From an uncultured Gemmatimonadota bacterium (GTDB lineage: Bacteria; Gemmatimonadota; Gemmatimonadetes; Gemmatimonadales; Gemmatimonadaceae): DNA of 32,553 bases. Both the position numbers and the translations under genes were made by a program. The DNA is taken from positions 1 through 32,553 of the forward strand of contig CAMLDY010000020.1 of the NCBI GenBank assembly GCA_946478895.1, written 5' to 3'. Position 1 is the first letter of the stretch. Each line of letters begins with the position of its first letter. The notes beneath the pieces are model-generated. The model was not told the DNA's origin, made no database searches, and worked only from the letters and a program-made list of their open reading frames with translations. Below are positions 1 to 8,852 of this stretch, piece after piece.

Positions 1-71
1 GACGTGGTGAACCGACAACTGGCGACGATGCTACTGCGAAATCGCACCCGTTCAGTTGCAGTTACAAGACT

Positions 72-290
72 CTAGACCCGCGCCCCCGCCGCCCTTCCCC
101 TGCACTCGGCGCACACTACTCTCTGACTCGAGAATCTCGCCTTCATCTTATCGATGAATGACCCGTGCAGATGGTCGTCGCACAGCGCGCGCTTGCACTC
201 GGCGCAGACCCCGCCTTTTCCGGCGGTGAAAAAAACTCCGCACTTGTCGCACTGCCAGCGAAAGGTGGACTGGCGGAAGAAAGGGGGCAC
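72..290 (-). CDS. FYVE/RING-like zinc-finger microprotein
   Basis: This 72-residue protein has eight ordered metal ligands: C14-x2-C17-x11-C29-x2-C32-x4-C37-x2-H40-x19-C60-x2-C63. That four-pair order is typical of cross-brace zinc fingers that bind two zinc ions, and the spacing is close to the eukaryotic FYVE finger. It lacks the basic RKHHCR-type lipid-binding patch of true FYVE domains. There is no signal peptide or membrane segment, so it should be cytoplasmic. The GTG start overlaps the stop of the mutarotase gene (TAGTG), which implies translational coupling at the end of that operon. Two zinc ions and a small folded domain are the inference; no partner or function can be named. A plain zinc-ribbon pair is the alternative. 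Confidence 0.72.
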   Translation of the reverse strand: MPPFFRQSTFRWQCDKCGVFFTAGKGGVCAECKRALCDDHLHGSFIDKMKARFSSQRVVCAECRGRAAGARV

Positions 291-1144
291 TACACCAGCG
301 CCAGAGTCTGCGACCCGCTCCAGGATGCGCCCGGCTTGAGCTCAACGGGCGAGCCGATCTGCGCCGCTTCGATGCAGACCATCCGCAGATAATCCTCGGG
401 GTCGAGGCCGATGAAGCCGGTCACCTTTTCCACCCACGGATTCCAGATCACCGCATCCCTGAATCCCAGCGCGCGGACCTCGATGCGCCGGTTGTTGCCG
501 CGATCCTCGAGCTCGATCTTCTTCGGCGCCTTGAGATAAACGCGATCGGTCTCGTCACCGATCACGAGCTTCTTGGCTTCGTCCTTGGTCTCGTTCCCGC
601 CCTGGGTCTTGTCGAGGTACCACTTCCCCGTCAAACCGCGGATGGCGGACTCGCGAATATCGGCGACCGCGAGATAGGTGTGGAGTGCCGATGTAAAACT
701 GAACAGCTCGTCGCCGGTGTTGTAGGCGTCGAGCTTGACCGTGAGCGATTTGTCGTCGATCGAGACCGTGAGCTCGGTGCGAAAATGATAGGGCCACAGC
801 TCGCGGGTGCGGTGATCGTCGGCAAGCACCAGCTTCACCGACGCCGGCTCGTCGGAGGAGTCGGCATTCTCCGCCAGCTCCCACTCGCTCTTTCTGGCGA
901 AGCCGTGCTGGGGCAAGCCTCCGAGATTGGCAAACTGCGGCCACACGACCGGAATGCCTCCGCGGATCGGATCGCCGGGTGCGAAGGTCGCCGTCTTACC
1001 CATGAACAGCACTTCCTTGCCGCCGGCTGGAATCCACGACGTCACGTGCGCGCCGTTCAGGTACACGTCCGCCGAGCTGCCCGACGGATGCGAGAGCAGC
1101 ACCGTCGGCATTCCATTCTTGCCGGGAACGATAGGTGGAGTCAT
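290..1144 (-). CDS. D-hexose-6-phosphate mutarotase (YeaD-type aldose 1-epimerase)
   Basis: The 284-residue product matches the YeaD family in length and motifs. These cytosolic enzymes interconvert the alpha and beta anomers of glucose 6-phosphate and related sugars. The GGIPVVWPQF segment (62-71) leads to the QHGFAR motif with H80, a second conserved histidine is H155 in the ALHTYL segment, and the likely catalytic base is E259 in the CIEAAQ segment. The fold is an all-beta galactose-mutarotase sandwich. The ATG start is 54 bases after the ferredoxin stop, and the zinc-finger gene overlaps its 3' end. It may serve the sugar pathway encoded further along the window, but that link is only inference. 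Confidence 0.9.
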   Translation of the reverse strand: MTPPIVPGKNGMPTVLLSHPSGSSADVYLNGAHVTSWIPAGGKEVLFMGKTATFAPGDPIRGGIPVVWPQFANLGGLPQHGFARKSEWELAENADSSDEPASVKLVLADDHRTRELWPYHFRTELTVSIDDKSLTVKLDAYNTGDELFSFTSALHTYLAVADIRESAIRGLTGKWYLDKTQGGNETKDEAKKLVIGDETDRVYLKAPKKIELEDRGNNRRIEVRALGFRDAVIWNPWVEKVTGFIGLDPEDYLRMVCIEAAQIGSPVELKPGASWSGSQTLALV

Positions 1145-1198
1145 GAGATCAGATATTGATGGCGGAGCACCAAGTCCGCCAGTTGCCTGGCAAGGATG

Positions 1199-1462
1199 CT
1201 ACCGGTTCGGTCGACCGGGAGGGTTGGGACTCTTGAACACGTCGCGATTTATCTGGACGTACTCCTTGAGGTTTGCGGGGACGTCCTCTTCCGGAAAAAT
1301 CGCCGTCACCGGGCACTCCGGCTCGCACGCGCCACAATCGATGCATTCGTCCGGGTGGATGTAGAGCTGTTCCGGCCCCTCGTAGATGCAGTCGACCGGG
1401 CAGACGTCGACGCAGGCGCGGTCCTTGGTGTCCTTGCAAGCTTCAGTTATAACGTAGGGCAT
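1199..1462 (-). CDS. fdxA: 7Fe-type ferredoxin (3Fe-4S plus 4Fe-4S)
   Basis: This 87-residue electron carrier has cysteines at 9, 17, 21, 25, 40, 43, 46 and 50. The spacing is the same as in Azotobacter vinelandii ferredoxin I shifted by one residue: C9, C17 and C50 would hold a 3Fe-4S cluster, and C21, C40, C43 and C46 a 4Fe-4S cluster, with C25 free nearby. The C-x2-C-x2-C-x3-C-P motif is intact. It is cytoplasmic and its redox partner is unknown; ThiC upstream in the same direction needs an electron donor, so it is a candidate. A GGGGAAG ribosome site precedes the ATG. Clusters would be supplied by the SUF locus of this window. Confidence 0.93.
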   Translation of the reverse strand: MPYVITEACKDTKDRACVDVCPVDCIYEGPEQLYIHPDECIDCGACEPECPVTAIFPEEDVPANLKEYVQINRDVFKSPNPPGRPNR

Positions 1463-1525
1463 GTCTTCCCCGAAAAATCGGCGGCACGTGATTCCGCTCC
1501 GCGCGCCACGGCGTTTCCTGTGCGA

Positions 1526-1553
1526 AAAATAGACTCACTCGATTTAATAGCAA
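1526..1553 (-). promoter_or_regulatory. Candidate promoter for the ferredoxin gene
   Basis: On the minus strand TTGCTA (1548-1553) and TATTTT (1526-1531) are 16 bases apart, in the 100-base gap before the ferredoxin gene. The fit to a sigma-70 consensus is moderate, and read-through from upstream genes is equally possible. Confidence 0.35.
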
Positions 1554-1562
1554 CCGCGGAAA

Positions 1563-1871
1563 TCAGGTCTTGATGATGCCGAGCAGGATGCCAAAGACCG
1601 CTGTCAGGATGACGATCATCATCACGGTGGCGATGCGCCGCCGCGTTCTCCGCACCGCCGCCCAGACCTCTTCGTCCAGATAAAACATTCCAGGCGCTGC
1701 CTCGCGTATCACCGCGCGGTTGTGCAGCGCCTTCAGCGCCAGCGACTCGCCGAACCCGAGCGCGGTGTATGACTGTGCCCGCTCGGGTGATGTCGCCCCG
1801 GCGGCGCGGAAATCGTCGATGACTTCCCGCTCCCTTCTCCGCATCACCGCTGCAACAGCAGGCGCTCCCAT
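1563..1871 (-). CDS. Small tail-anchored protein of unknown function
   Basis: I do not recognise this 102-residue protein. The N-terminal 75 residues are charged and helical, beginning with an arginine-rich stretch (MRRREREVIDDFRAAG) and containing alternating hydrophobic positions that could form a small winged-helix-like fold. Residues about 80-100 form one hydrophobic helix (VMMIVILTAVFGILLGII) ending in KT, so the protein is probably a C-tail anchor with its body in the cytoplasm. It starts 25 bases downstream of yhbY in the same direction and is likely cotranscribed. No catalytic motif is visible. Confidence 0.7.
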   Translation of the reverse strand: MGAPAVAAVMRRREREVIDDFRAAGATSPERAQSYTALGFGESLALKALHNRAVIREAAPGMFYLDEEVWAAVRRTRRRIATVMMIVILTAVFGILLGIIKT

Positions 1872-1896
1872 ATCTCTTCTCCTTGACTCGTTGTCG

Positions 1897-2198
1897 TCAG
1901 CGACGCCATGGCGGCAAATCGCCGCGCTTCTTTTCCAGATCCGGATTCTCGCGAAACAGCGTGGCGGTTCTGCCGATCACCTGCACCACCGCCGCGTTTG
2001 TCGCAAGCGCCAGCGAGTTCGCGATATCCTTCGGCTTGAGCTCACCCTTCACGCCGAGCTTGACCTTCACCAGCTCACGCGTGCGTAGCGCATCGTCGAG
2101 CGAAGTGATCACCGACGGCGTGAGTCCGTGCTGGCCGATATGAACCGTTGGATCGAGGTGGTGCGCCTCGGCCCGCAGCTCGGCGCGCTCGCGCCCCT

Positions 2199-2202
<4 letters not shown>
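1897..2202 (-). CDS. yhbY: YhbY-type RNA-binding protein (CRM domain)
   Basis: The 101-residue product is a single CRM (CRS1-YhbY) domain. YhbY proteins bind RNA and associate with pre-50S ribosomal particles. The KGRERAELRAEAHHLDPTVHI start, the GQHG (GxxG loop, in IGQHGLTPSVI) and the ELVKVK strand are all diagnostic. It begins at a TTG that overlaps the TGA of the M23 gene by four bases (TTGA), so translational coupling is likely. The C terminus ends in basic residues. It is cytoplasmic and complete for the family. Confidence 0.92.
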
Positions 2203-4405
<2,203 letters not shown>

Positions 4406-4521
4406 CTCAATCTAATGGGTGCGAATATCGTGAAGCGCAAGATTTCTCTTGACGGAGTTGCCAATCGCTTCGACACTCTGCACGTGCGACCACGTCTCAC
4501 ACTTTGCCGAGCGAGGAACGT

Positions 4522-4956
4522 ATGGCCATGAACGTGAAGAAGATCGTCGTCGGAGGTATCGTCGCCGGAGTAGTGCTCAACGTCATCGATTTCATCAGCA
4601 ACTACGCGCTTGCCGCGAGAATGAACGCCGAGGCCGATGCGTTCAAGCCCGGACTGTCGGCGCAAATGTCGACAAGCTCTTCGATCGTCAGCTACATCAT
4701 CATGGATTTCGCGCTGGGAATTGCCCTCGTATGGACCTACGCCGCGATACGGCCGCGGTTCGGCCCGGGTCCGCGGACAGCCGCGTTCACGGCGCTGCTG
4801 TTTTGGCTCCTCGCGCTCATTTTCTACGCCGGCTACAGGCAGATGGGGATGATGTCTCCAGGCCTGTGGTGGACGATGGCGGTGGTCGGGCTGGTGAACT
4901 TCCTGATCGCGTCGTGGGCAGGCGCCAAGGTTTATACTGAGGACGCGACTCCGTAA
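4522..4956 (+). CDS. Four-helix inner-membrane protein of unknown function
   Basis: The product, about 144 residues, starts at MAMNVKK; GAGGAA just upstream serves as ribosome site. An upstream TTG at 4504 is in frame but poorly placed. Hydrophobic segments at about 6-26, 60-78, 90-110 and 118-138 give four predicted membrane helices. No catalytic motif is visible, and it resembles uncharacterised small membrane proteins found widely in soil bacteria. A TTGACG at 4449-4454 is a possible -35 element, but its -10 partner is weak. The 53-residue gene downstream is likely in the same transcript, ending at the terminator at 5175. Confidence 0.83.
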   Translation: MAMNVKKIVVGGIVAGVVLNVIDFISNYALAARMNAEADAFKPGLSAQMSTSSSIVSYIIMDFALGIALVWTYAAIRPRFGPGPRTAAFTALLFWLLALIFYAGYRQMGMMSPGLWWTMAVVGLVNFLIASWAGAKVYTEDATP

Positions 4957-5001
4957 CTAATAAAGCGAGTAGCGATCAGTGCGCCGGTTCGTCCTTGAGA
5001 T

Positions 5002-5163
5002 ATGGGAAAGTTGTTCTCTTTCATTGGCGCAACGATCGGTAGCTACGCGGGCTGGGCACTGGGCGCGCGGGTCGGCTTCACGACGGCGTTCATGGTAAGT
5101 ATGGTCGGCACGGGCATTGGTATTTACTTCGGCCATCGCGTCGCGCGGCACTACGGTGCCTGA
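5002..5163 (+). CDS. Glycine-rich membrane microprotein (53 residues)
   Basis: This short gene encodes a 53-residue protein with two hydrophobic stretches, about 5-22 and 26-44, rich in GxxxG-type small-residue spacing (IGATIGSYAGWALGARVG and TGIGIYFG). That pattern favours tight helix packing in a membrane. The C terminus is basic (GHRVARHYGA), so both ends probably face the cytoplasm. ATG at 5002 has only a weak purine stretch (TTGAGA) ahead of it. It is followed after 11 bases by a strong terminator, which supports a real gene. Function is unknown. Confidence 0.7.
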   Translation: MGKLFSFIGATIGSYAGWALGARVGFTTAFMVSMVGTGIGIYFGHRVARHYGA

Positions 5164-5174
5164 CTATAGCGAAT

Positions 5175-5207
5175 AAAAAAGGCGCGCTCAGACGAGCGCG
5201 CCTTTTT
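5175..5207. terminator. Bidirectional intrinsic terminator
   Basis: A perfect 9-base-pair stem, GGCGCGCTC with GAGCGCGCC and a four-base loop, is flanked by six A residues on the left and five T residues on the right. It serves the plus-strand gene ending at 5163 and the minus-strand gene ending at 5224, which converge here. Confidence 0.93.
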
Positions 5208-5223
5208 CGTTTCCGCGAATCGT

Positions 5224-6147
5224 TCAGACGGACTGCTGAACGACCATCGCCTGGTTGAGTCTCAGCGAGATGCGGCCGCCGTTCGGAACGCAGCCATCGT
5301 ACTTGCCGGTCGCGCCGGCGACAACGGCACCCGCGGCAGCGCCGGTCGCCGCGCCGATCACCGTCGACTTGGTCTTGTGGCCGAAGATCTGGCCGGCAAT
5401 GGCGCCGATTATCGCGCCGGTCGCGACTTTCTTGCCGTCGTTGCTGGCGTCGCCATTGCGCACGCGCTCGACCTGCGCCGACGTCACAGTGGAGTTGACC
5501 GGGTAGGTCTTGCCATTGAACGCGATCGACCGGACGACGAACTCCATCTCGATGTTGTCGTTGGCGTTCTCACTGCGCTTGAGCGAGGTCAGCTCGATCA
5601 CCGCCGTGGCACCGGCCGGAATCGCGACGCCATTCGAGCCCTGCACGGACTCCGCCACGCTGGCAGTAAAGCGGTCGCCGACGTTGTAGGTGTTGGTGCA
5701 GACGCGCTGGCCGGAGTAGAGCGCGACCTCGGAGCCGCTGGCGATGGTGCCGACACTGCGCTCGGAGCCGGTAGCGCTCTCGGTCACGGTGTTGCCGTTG
5801 GCGGTCGTGACGGGAGTCTGTTCAGCGGGCTGGGTCGACGGCGTCGTCGCGACGCGACGGGGCTTGTTGCTCGGCGTCAGGATCTCGGCCGGCGTCTGCT
5901 TCCGGGTGGTGGTGCGCGGAGCAGTGGTGACGGGAGCCTGCGCGGGCTCTACGGTCGCCGGAACGTCCTTGAGCTGCGGCTGTGCCATGCTGTCGGCGTT
6001 GGCGAGCTGCAGGTCGTGCGCGAGCGACGTGTCCTGCGCGAGGGCGTCTTCGGGTTTGTCCCCCTGCTTGCAGGCGCCGAGCGCCAGGGTAACGGTCAGC
6101 AGGACAGGCGTGGCGATCTTCGAAAGTCTTGTCTGCATTGATCTCAT
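5224..6147 (-). CDS. Glycine-zipper lipoprotein with TrbI-like beta domain
   Basis: The 307-residue product has a lipoprotein signal ending in the lipobox LGAC, then a long Pro/Thr/Ala linker (about 35-135). A beta-rich domain (about 140-240) contains a GVAIPAGATAVIELTSLK segment like the PaG-x-V-x-G motif found in TrbI/VirB10-related beta domains. A glycine zipper (about 243-285, TGAIIGAIAGQIFGHK and AATGAAAGAVVAGATG) follows inside or next to it. It should sit in the periplasm anchored by lipid. The gene lies downstream of a related lipoprotein, separated by a terminator. Function is not known; a structural envelope or stress role is only a guess. The start could also be the ATG at 6138. 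Confidence 0.82.
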   Translation of the reverse strand: MRSMQTRLSKIATPVLLTVTLALGACKQGDKPEDALAQDTSLAHDLQLANADSMAQPQLKDVPATVEPAQAPVTTAPRTTTRKQTPAEILTPSNKPRRVATTPSTQPAEQTPVTTANGNTVTESATGSERSVGTIASGSEVALYSGQRVCTNTYNVGDRFTASVAESVQGSNGVAIPAGATAVIELTSLKRSENANDNIEMEFVVRSIAFNGKTYPVNSTVTSAQVERVRNGDASNDGKKVATGAIIGAIAGQIFGHKTKSTVIGAATGAAAGAVVAGATGKYDGCVPNGGRISLRLNQAMVVQQSV

Positions 6148-6158
6148 CTCAGGGATAC

Positions 6159-6194
6159 GAAAAAGGGATGCGGCCTCACTGCGACCGCATCCCT
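6159..6194 (-). terminator. Intrinsic terminator after the 6210-6860 gene
   Basis: On the minus strand a 10-base-pair stem (AGGGATGCGG with CCGCATCCCT, 11-base loop) is followed by a run of five T residues. It closes the upstream lipoprotein gene and lies just before the start of the next gene. Confidence 0.85.
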
Positions 6195-6209
6195 CTCCCG
6201 TCTGGAGGA

Positions 6210-6860
6210 CTAGAAGTGGACGCGGCCCATTCCACCGGTGCTCGCGCCAGACCTGCTGGCGCCGATGACGCGGCCGGGAAGCGGCATTCTCGGGTTGATC
6301 AGGATCGGCGGACGTGCTCCGTGCCGTCCGTCGGTGCGGGGATCGCAGTTGTCGACGTCACCGACGACACCACCACGAATTACCGCGCCGAGAATCGTGC
6401 CGAGTACGGCGCCAACGTTTCCGCCGCTGCTTACGCGACCATCGTCTCCACCTGACGACGGACCGCTCGGGTAGGATACCGGGACCGGCTGCGGACGCGG
6501 AGTAACCAGGACAGGGTCATGACCGGCGGGCAGCTGCGCGACAGTCTGCGGCTCTGGCTCAGTCACAGTAGCGGGTGCCTTCGCCTCCGCTACGTGGGGC
6601 GTCGCCTTTGGCGCGGGTTTGTGCCGTTTGACGGTAGTTGAGGGAGCCTTCTGCTTCGGGGCGGGAGCAGTCTGCTCGATCGCCGAGACTACCTGCTGGC
6701 CCGGAGTCGCGGAGCTGTTGGCAAGGGTGATCCCATCGGACGAGGAGGCGAGCTCCAGGTCTTTCTTGAGATCGTCATTGATCGAGGTCTTCTTGTCGCC
6801 GCTGCAAGCGGCCAGAAGAATGGCCCCAGCTCCTGCAAGCAACAGATAGGTCTTCCGCAT
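6210..6860 (-). CDS. Related glycine-rich lipoprotein
   Basis: The start at MRKTYLLL is fixed by AAGGAG five bases upstream and gives a 216-residue protein. A signal peptide ends in LLAAC, then SGDKK; the mature part begins with a D-D-L-x2-D-L-x-L-A pattern shared with the neighbouring lipoprotein at 5224-6147. A Pro/Thr/Lys-rich linker (about 50-130) is followed by a glycine-rich segment (GGNVGAVLGTILGAVIRGGV) that resembles a shortened glycine zipper, and by an Arg/Gly/Pro-rich tail. The beta domain of its neighbour is missing. The two probably arose by duplication. It is predicted to be anchored to the membrane; function unknown. Confidence 0.8.
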   Translation of the reverse strand: MRKTYLLLAGAGAILLAACSGDKKTSINDDLKKDLELASSSDGITLANSSATPGQQVVSAIEQTAPAPKQKAPSTTVKRHKPAPKATPHVAEAKAPATVTEPEPQTVAQLPAGHDPVLVTPRPQPVPVSYPSGPSSGGDDGRVSSGGNVGAVLGTILGAVIRGGVVGDVDNCDPRTDGRHGARPPILINPRMPLPGRVIGASRSGASTGGMGRVHF

Positions 6861-6978
6861 AAAAACTCCTTCCCATGCACTGGGAATGACTGTCCCGCGA
6901 GTCGTACACCAGCGAGGAACATATGATTCGCGCCGGCACCATCTATAATGGCAATGGACGCACCTGCAGTTGACGCTC

Positions 6979-7004
6979 AAAATCGGGGCTTAACGACCGA
7001 TTTT
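6979..7004. other. Inverted repeat between divergent genes
   Basis: AAAATCGG and CCGATTTT form perfect 8-base arms around a 10-base loop, between the starts of the divergent genes at 6860 and 7090. It looks like a terminator by shape, but no gene ends here, so an operator or leader hairpin is more likely. Confidence 0.4.
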
Positions 7005-7089
7005 CTCGCGCGCTGTCATCGCTTGGTGACAGCAGTTGTCTCTATGGAGAGACTCGCGAGATCATCGTCACCCCCTTAGCTTCGCGCGA

Positions 7090-7647
7090 ATGAAGATTCG
7101 GGGAGTCGTTCCAATTTCGCTGGCGATCCTGGCCTGGGCCTGCTCACCGCGATCCGTTGCCGACATGTCCCCAGCCGAGAAGGCTGCAGTGGCAGACACC
7201 CTCAAGAAGCTGGTCGTTAATGCCTACGACCTGTCGAAGCCGGACCCTGTGAAAAGTCTGATGAGTCTTTACCCCACTGAGGGCAGGGTGATCTCGGCGA
7301 GCGGCGGGGTGGTGACGACGACCCGCGAACAGCTCGAGCAGGGGATCAAGGCGTTCTGGACCTACGTCGGCCAGAACATGCGGAATCCGAAGTGGGAATG
7401 GACGTCGATGAATGTCGACGTCCTCTCCCCGGATGCGGCAGTGATGACGAGCACCTATCGGGTCCCTCACCTCACGCCGACCGGGATGAATCACGTGATC
7501 GGCGGGGCGTGGACCGCGGTGTTTCAGAAGCGCGGGGGTCGGTGGGTCATCATCCAGGAACATCTCTCGGATGTGCAAAGCAATCCGAACCTGCAGATGG
7601 ACCAGATGAACATGGCGCCTGCGCCGACCCCACCGAAGAACCCCTGA
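7090..7647 (+). CDS. NTF2/SnoaL-like lipoprotein (DUF4440-type)
   Basis: The 185-residue protein starts with MKIRGVVPIS and a hydrophobic stretch ending in AWAC, an atypical but plausible lipobox. The mature part, about residues 30-165, has the NTF2-like cone fold pattern: an N-terminal helix pair, then strands including GRVISASGGVVTTTREQLEQG and the late GGAWTAVFQKRGGRWVIIQEH segment. Such domains serve as ligand-binding pockets or small enzymes; no catalytic residue can be assigned. It ends in a Pro-rich tail. An earlier TTG at 7036 is in frame but gives no signal sequence. The stop is three bases from the stop of the opposing gene. Confidence 0.8.
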   Translation: MKIRGVVPISLAILAWACSPRSVADMSPAEKAAVADTLKKLVVNAYDLSKPDPVKSLMSLYPTEGRVISASGGVVTTTREQLEQGIKAFWTYVGQNMRNPKWEWTSMNVDVLSPDAAVMTSTYRVPHLTPTGMNHVIGGAWTAVFQKRGGRWVIIQEHLSDVQSNPNLQMDQMNMAPAPTPPKNP

Positions 7648-7650
7648 AGG

Positions 7651-7863
7651 CTACTCTTCTGACCCGCCGGTCGCCCCAACGGAGGACTTGAGCTGCTGGC
7701 CCATCTCGGCTTCACCGCTGATAATCGAGCGCCAGGTGAGCTCGGGGCCACGCCGGAACCCTTTCTGGGTGACCTTAACTCCCTCGGGCGAAATCGCCAC
7801 CATGTAGGCCTTGCCGTCGATCTCGATCTCGCGCTTCAGGGTCTTTTCGAGTTTTGTCGCCAT
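7651..7863 (-). CDS. Small conserved hypothetical protein (70 residues)
   Basis: This 70-residue acidic/basic protein contains a KREIEIDGKAYMVAISPEGV segment, then KVTQKGFRRGPELTWRSI, which reads as an alternating beta pattern with a short helix. It has no signal or membrane segment and no cysteine. GGAGGGGG directly ahead of the ATG is a strong ribosome site, which supports a real gene. I do not recognise the family with certainty. It converges on the NTF2-like gene and diverges from the FHA gene. Confidence 0.65.
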   Translation of the reverse strand: MATKLEKTLKREIEIDGKAYMVAISPEGVKVTQKGFRRGPELTWRSIISGEAEMGQQLKSSVGATGGSEE

Positions 7864-8013
7864 GCCCCCTCCGGGGAGTTAGATGTAGGTTGGCGGTATA
7901 ATACGCGGTCCAAGCCTCGGGTAGCGAGTCCCCCTGGTCGGCTTCCACCGTAATTGGGGCCCTTAATGTAGCCTGCTCAGCCGGTCGTTCGTCTTTAAAA
8001 ACACGGAGATCGA

Positions 8014-8526
8014 ATGGCTTTCATGGCTCTACAGGCCCCGGGCGACGACAGCGCCCACCTCATTTACGAATTCGAGCGCCGCGCCTACCCGGTCAGGAAC
8101 GCACTACTGACAATAGGCCGCGATGCGGCGAGCCATATCCTGATTCGCGAGCCGGCCGTCTCACGCAACCACGCCGAACTGCGGGCGGAAGATGGAAAGT
8201 TCGTCCTCCATCCGTGTGGGGTTAATCCCACCGCCGTAAACGGAGTCACGCTCAACGAGCCCAAATCGCTGGCCGAAGGCGACAAGGTCGAAGTCGGCTC
8301 GGCGATCCTGACGTTCACCACCAAGCGTCTCCCACTCGGGGTCGCGGTGATCGAGCCCGCGGCGGCGACCAAGCGCGAGAAAGATATCAGCACCCGCCGC
8401 AACACCATCAAGCATCCGATTCTGGCCGGAGATCTCGATCCCGATTCGCCGAACAAGGTTCCGACGAACGTGATAGTCGGGGCAATCGCGGTGATCGTTG
8501 TCATTCTTTACCTGCTGGGCCGGTGA
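8014..8526 (+). CDS. Tail-anchored FHA-domain protein
   Basis: The 170-residue protein has an FHA domain at about 15-110, with the IGRDAASHI, SRNHAEL and VNGVTL motifs that bind phosphothreonine peptides. A charged linker follows, then a single hydrophobic helix at about 149-167 (VIVGAIAVIVVILYLLGR) at the extreme C terminus. The FHA domain therefore probably faces the cytoplasm at the membrane, reading Ser/Thr kinase signals. The start ATG follows GGAG by five bases. No kinase or phosphatase gene lies in the window. A TATAAT at 7897-7902 has no clear -35 partner. Confidence 0.9.
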   Translation: MAFMALQAPGDDSAHLIYEFERRAYPVRNALLTIGRDAASHILIREPAVSRNHAELRAEDGKFVLHPCGVNPTAVNGVTLNEPKSLAEGDKVEVGSAILTFTTKRLPLGVAVIEPAAATKREKDISTRRNTIKHPILAGDLDPDSPNKVPTNVIVGAIAVIVVILYLLGR

Positions 8527-8574
8527 CATCTCGGCGTAGAGACTCGGCCTCGCAGTGGGCCACCTCTCGTACGT

Positions 8575-8812
8575 AAGCTGGCAGCTGCGAGCTTTACAGC
8601 AGCTGTGCCAACAGCTTTTCTCGGGGAATCGAGCGGGGCGCTTCGACTTCCATCCACAAAACAGAAGCGGGGAGCTTTAAGCGTAGTCAGCTTGCTGCTG
8701 GGAGCACGGCCACGCATTGTCTTTTCGCTATTTCAACTGCGGACCAGGACGACGAGACGCGATGCCTCCCGAGAGCTGTCAGCGTAGCAGCTAGTACGCT
8801 TGCAGCTGCCCG
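8575..8812. repeat. Non-coding region with degenerate AGCTG repeats
   Basis: This lies in the 326-base gap between the convergent FHA and sufD genes. AGCTG occurs at 8576, 8583, 8601, 8774 and 8803, with AGCTTT variants at 8590, 8613 and 8673 and the pair AGCGTAG at 8679 and 8781. The unit looks like a decayed short interspersed repeat. I see no ORF, and no clear terminator. Confidence 0.45.
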
Positions 8813-8852
8813 CTTCCTTTCATGTGGTGGCCAGCCGAAGCCAATCCGGACT

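Noticed and set aside
1..75. Open frame on the plus strand ending at TAG 73-75, possible tail of an upstream gene
   Set aside because: Only 24 codons, about half GC at the third position, and no recognisable motif.
7897..7902. Perfect TATAAT between the 70-residue gene and the FHA gene
   Set aside because: No -35 element at a usable distance on either strand, and a long leader to the FHA start.
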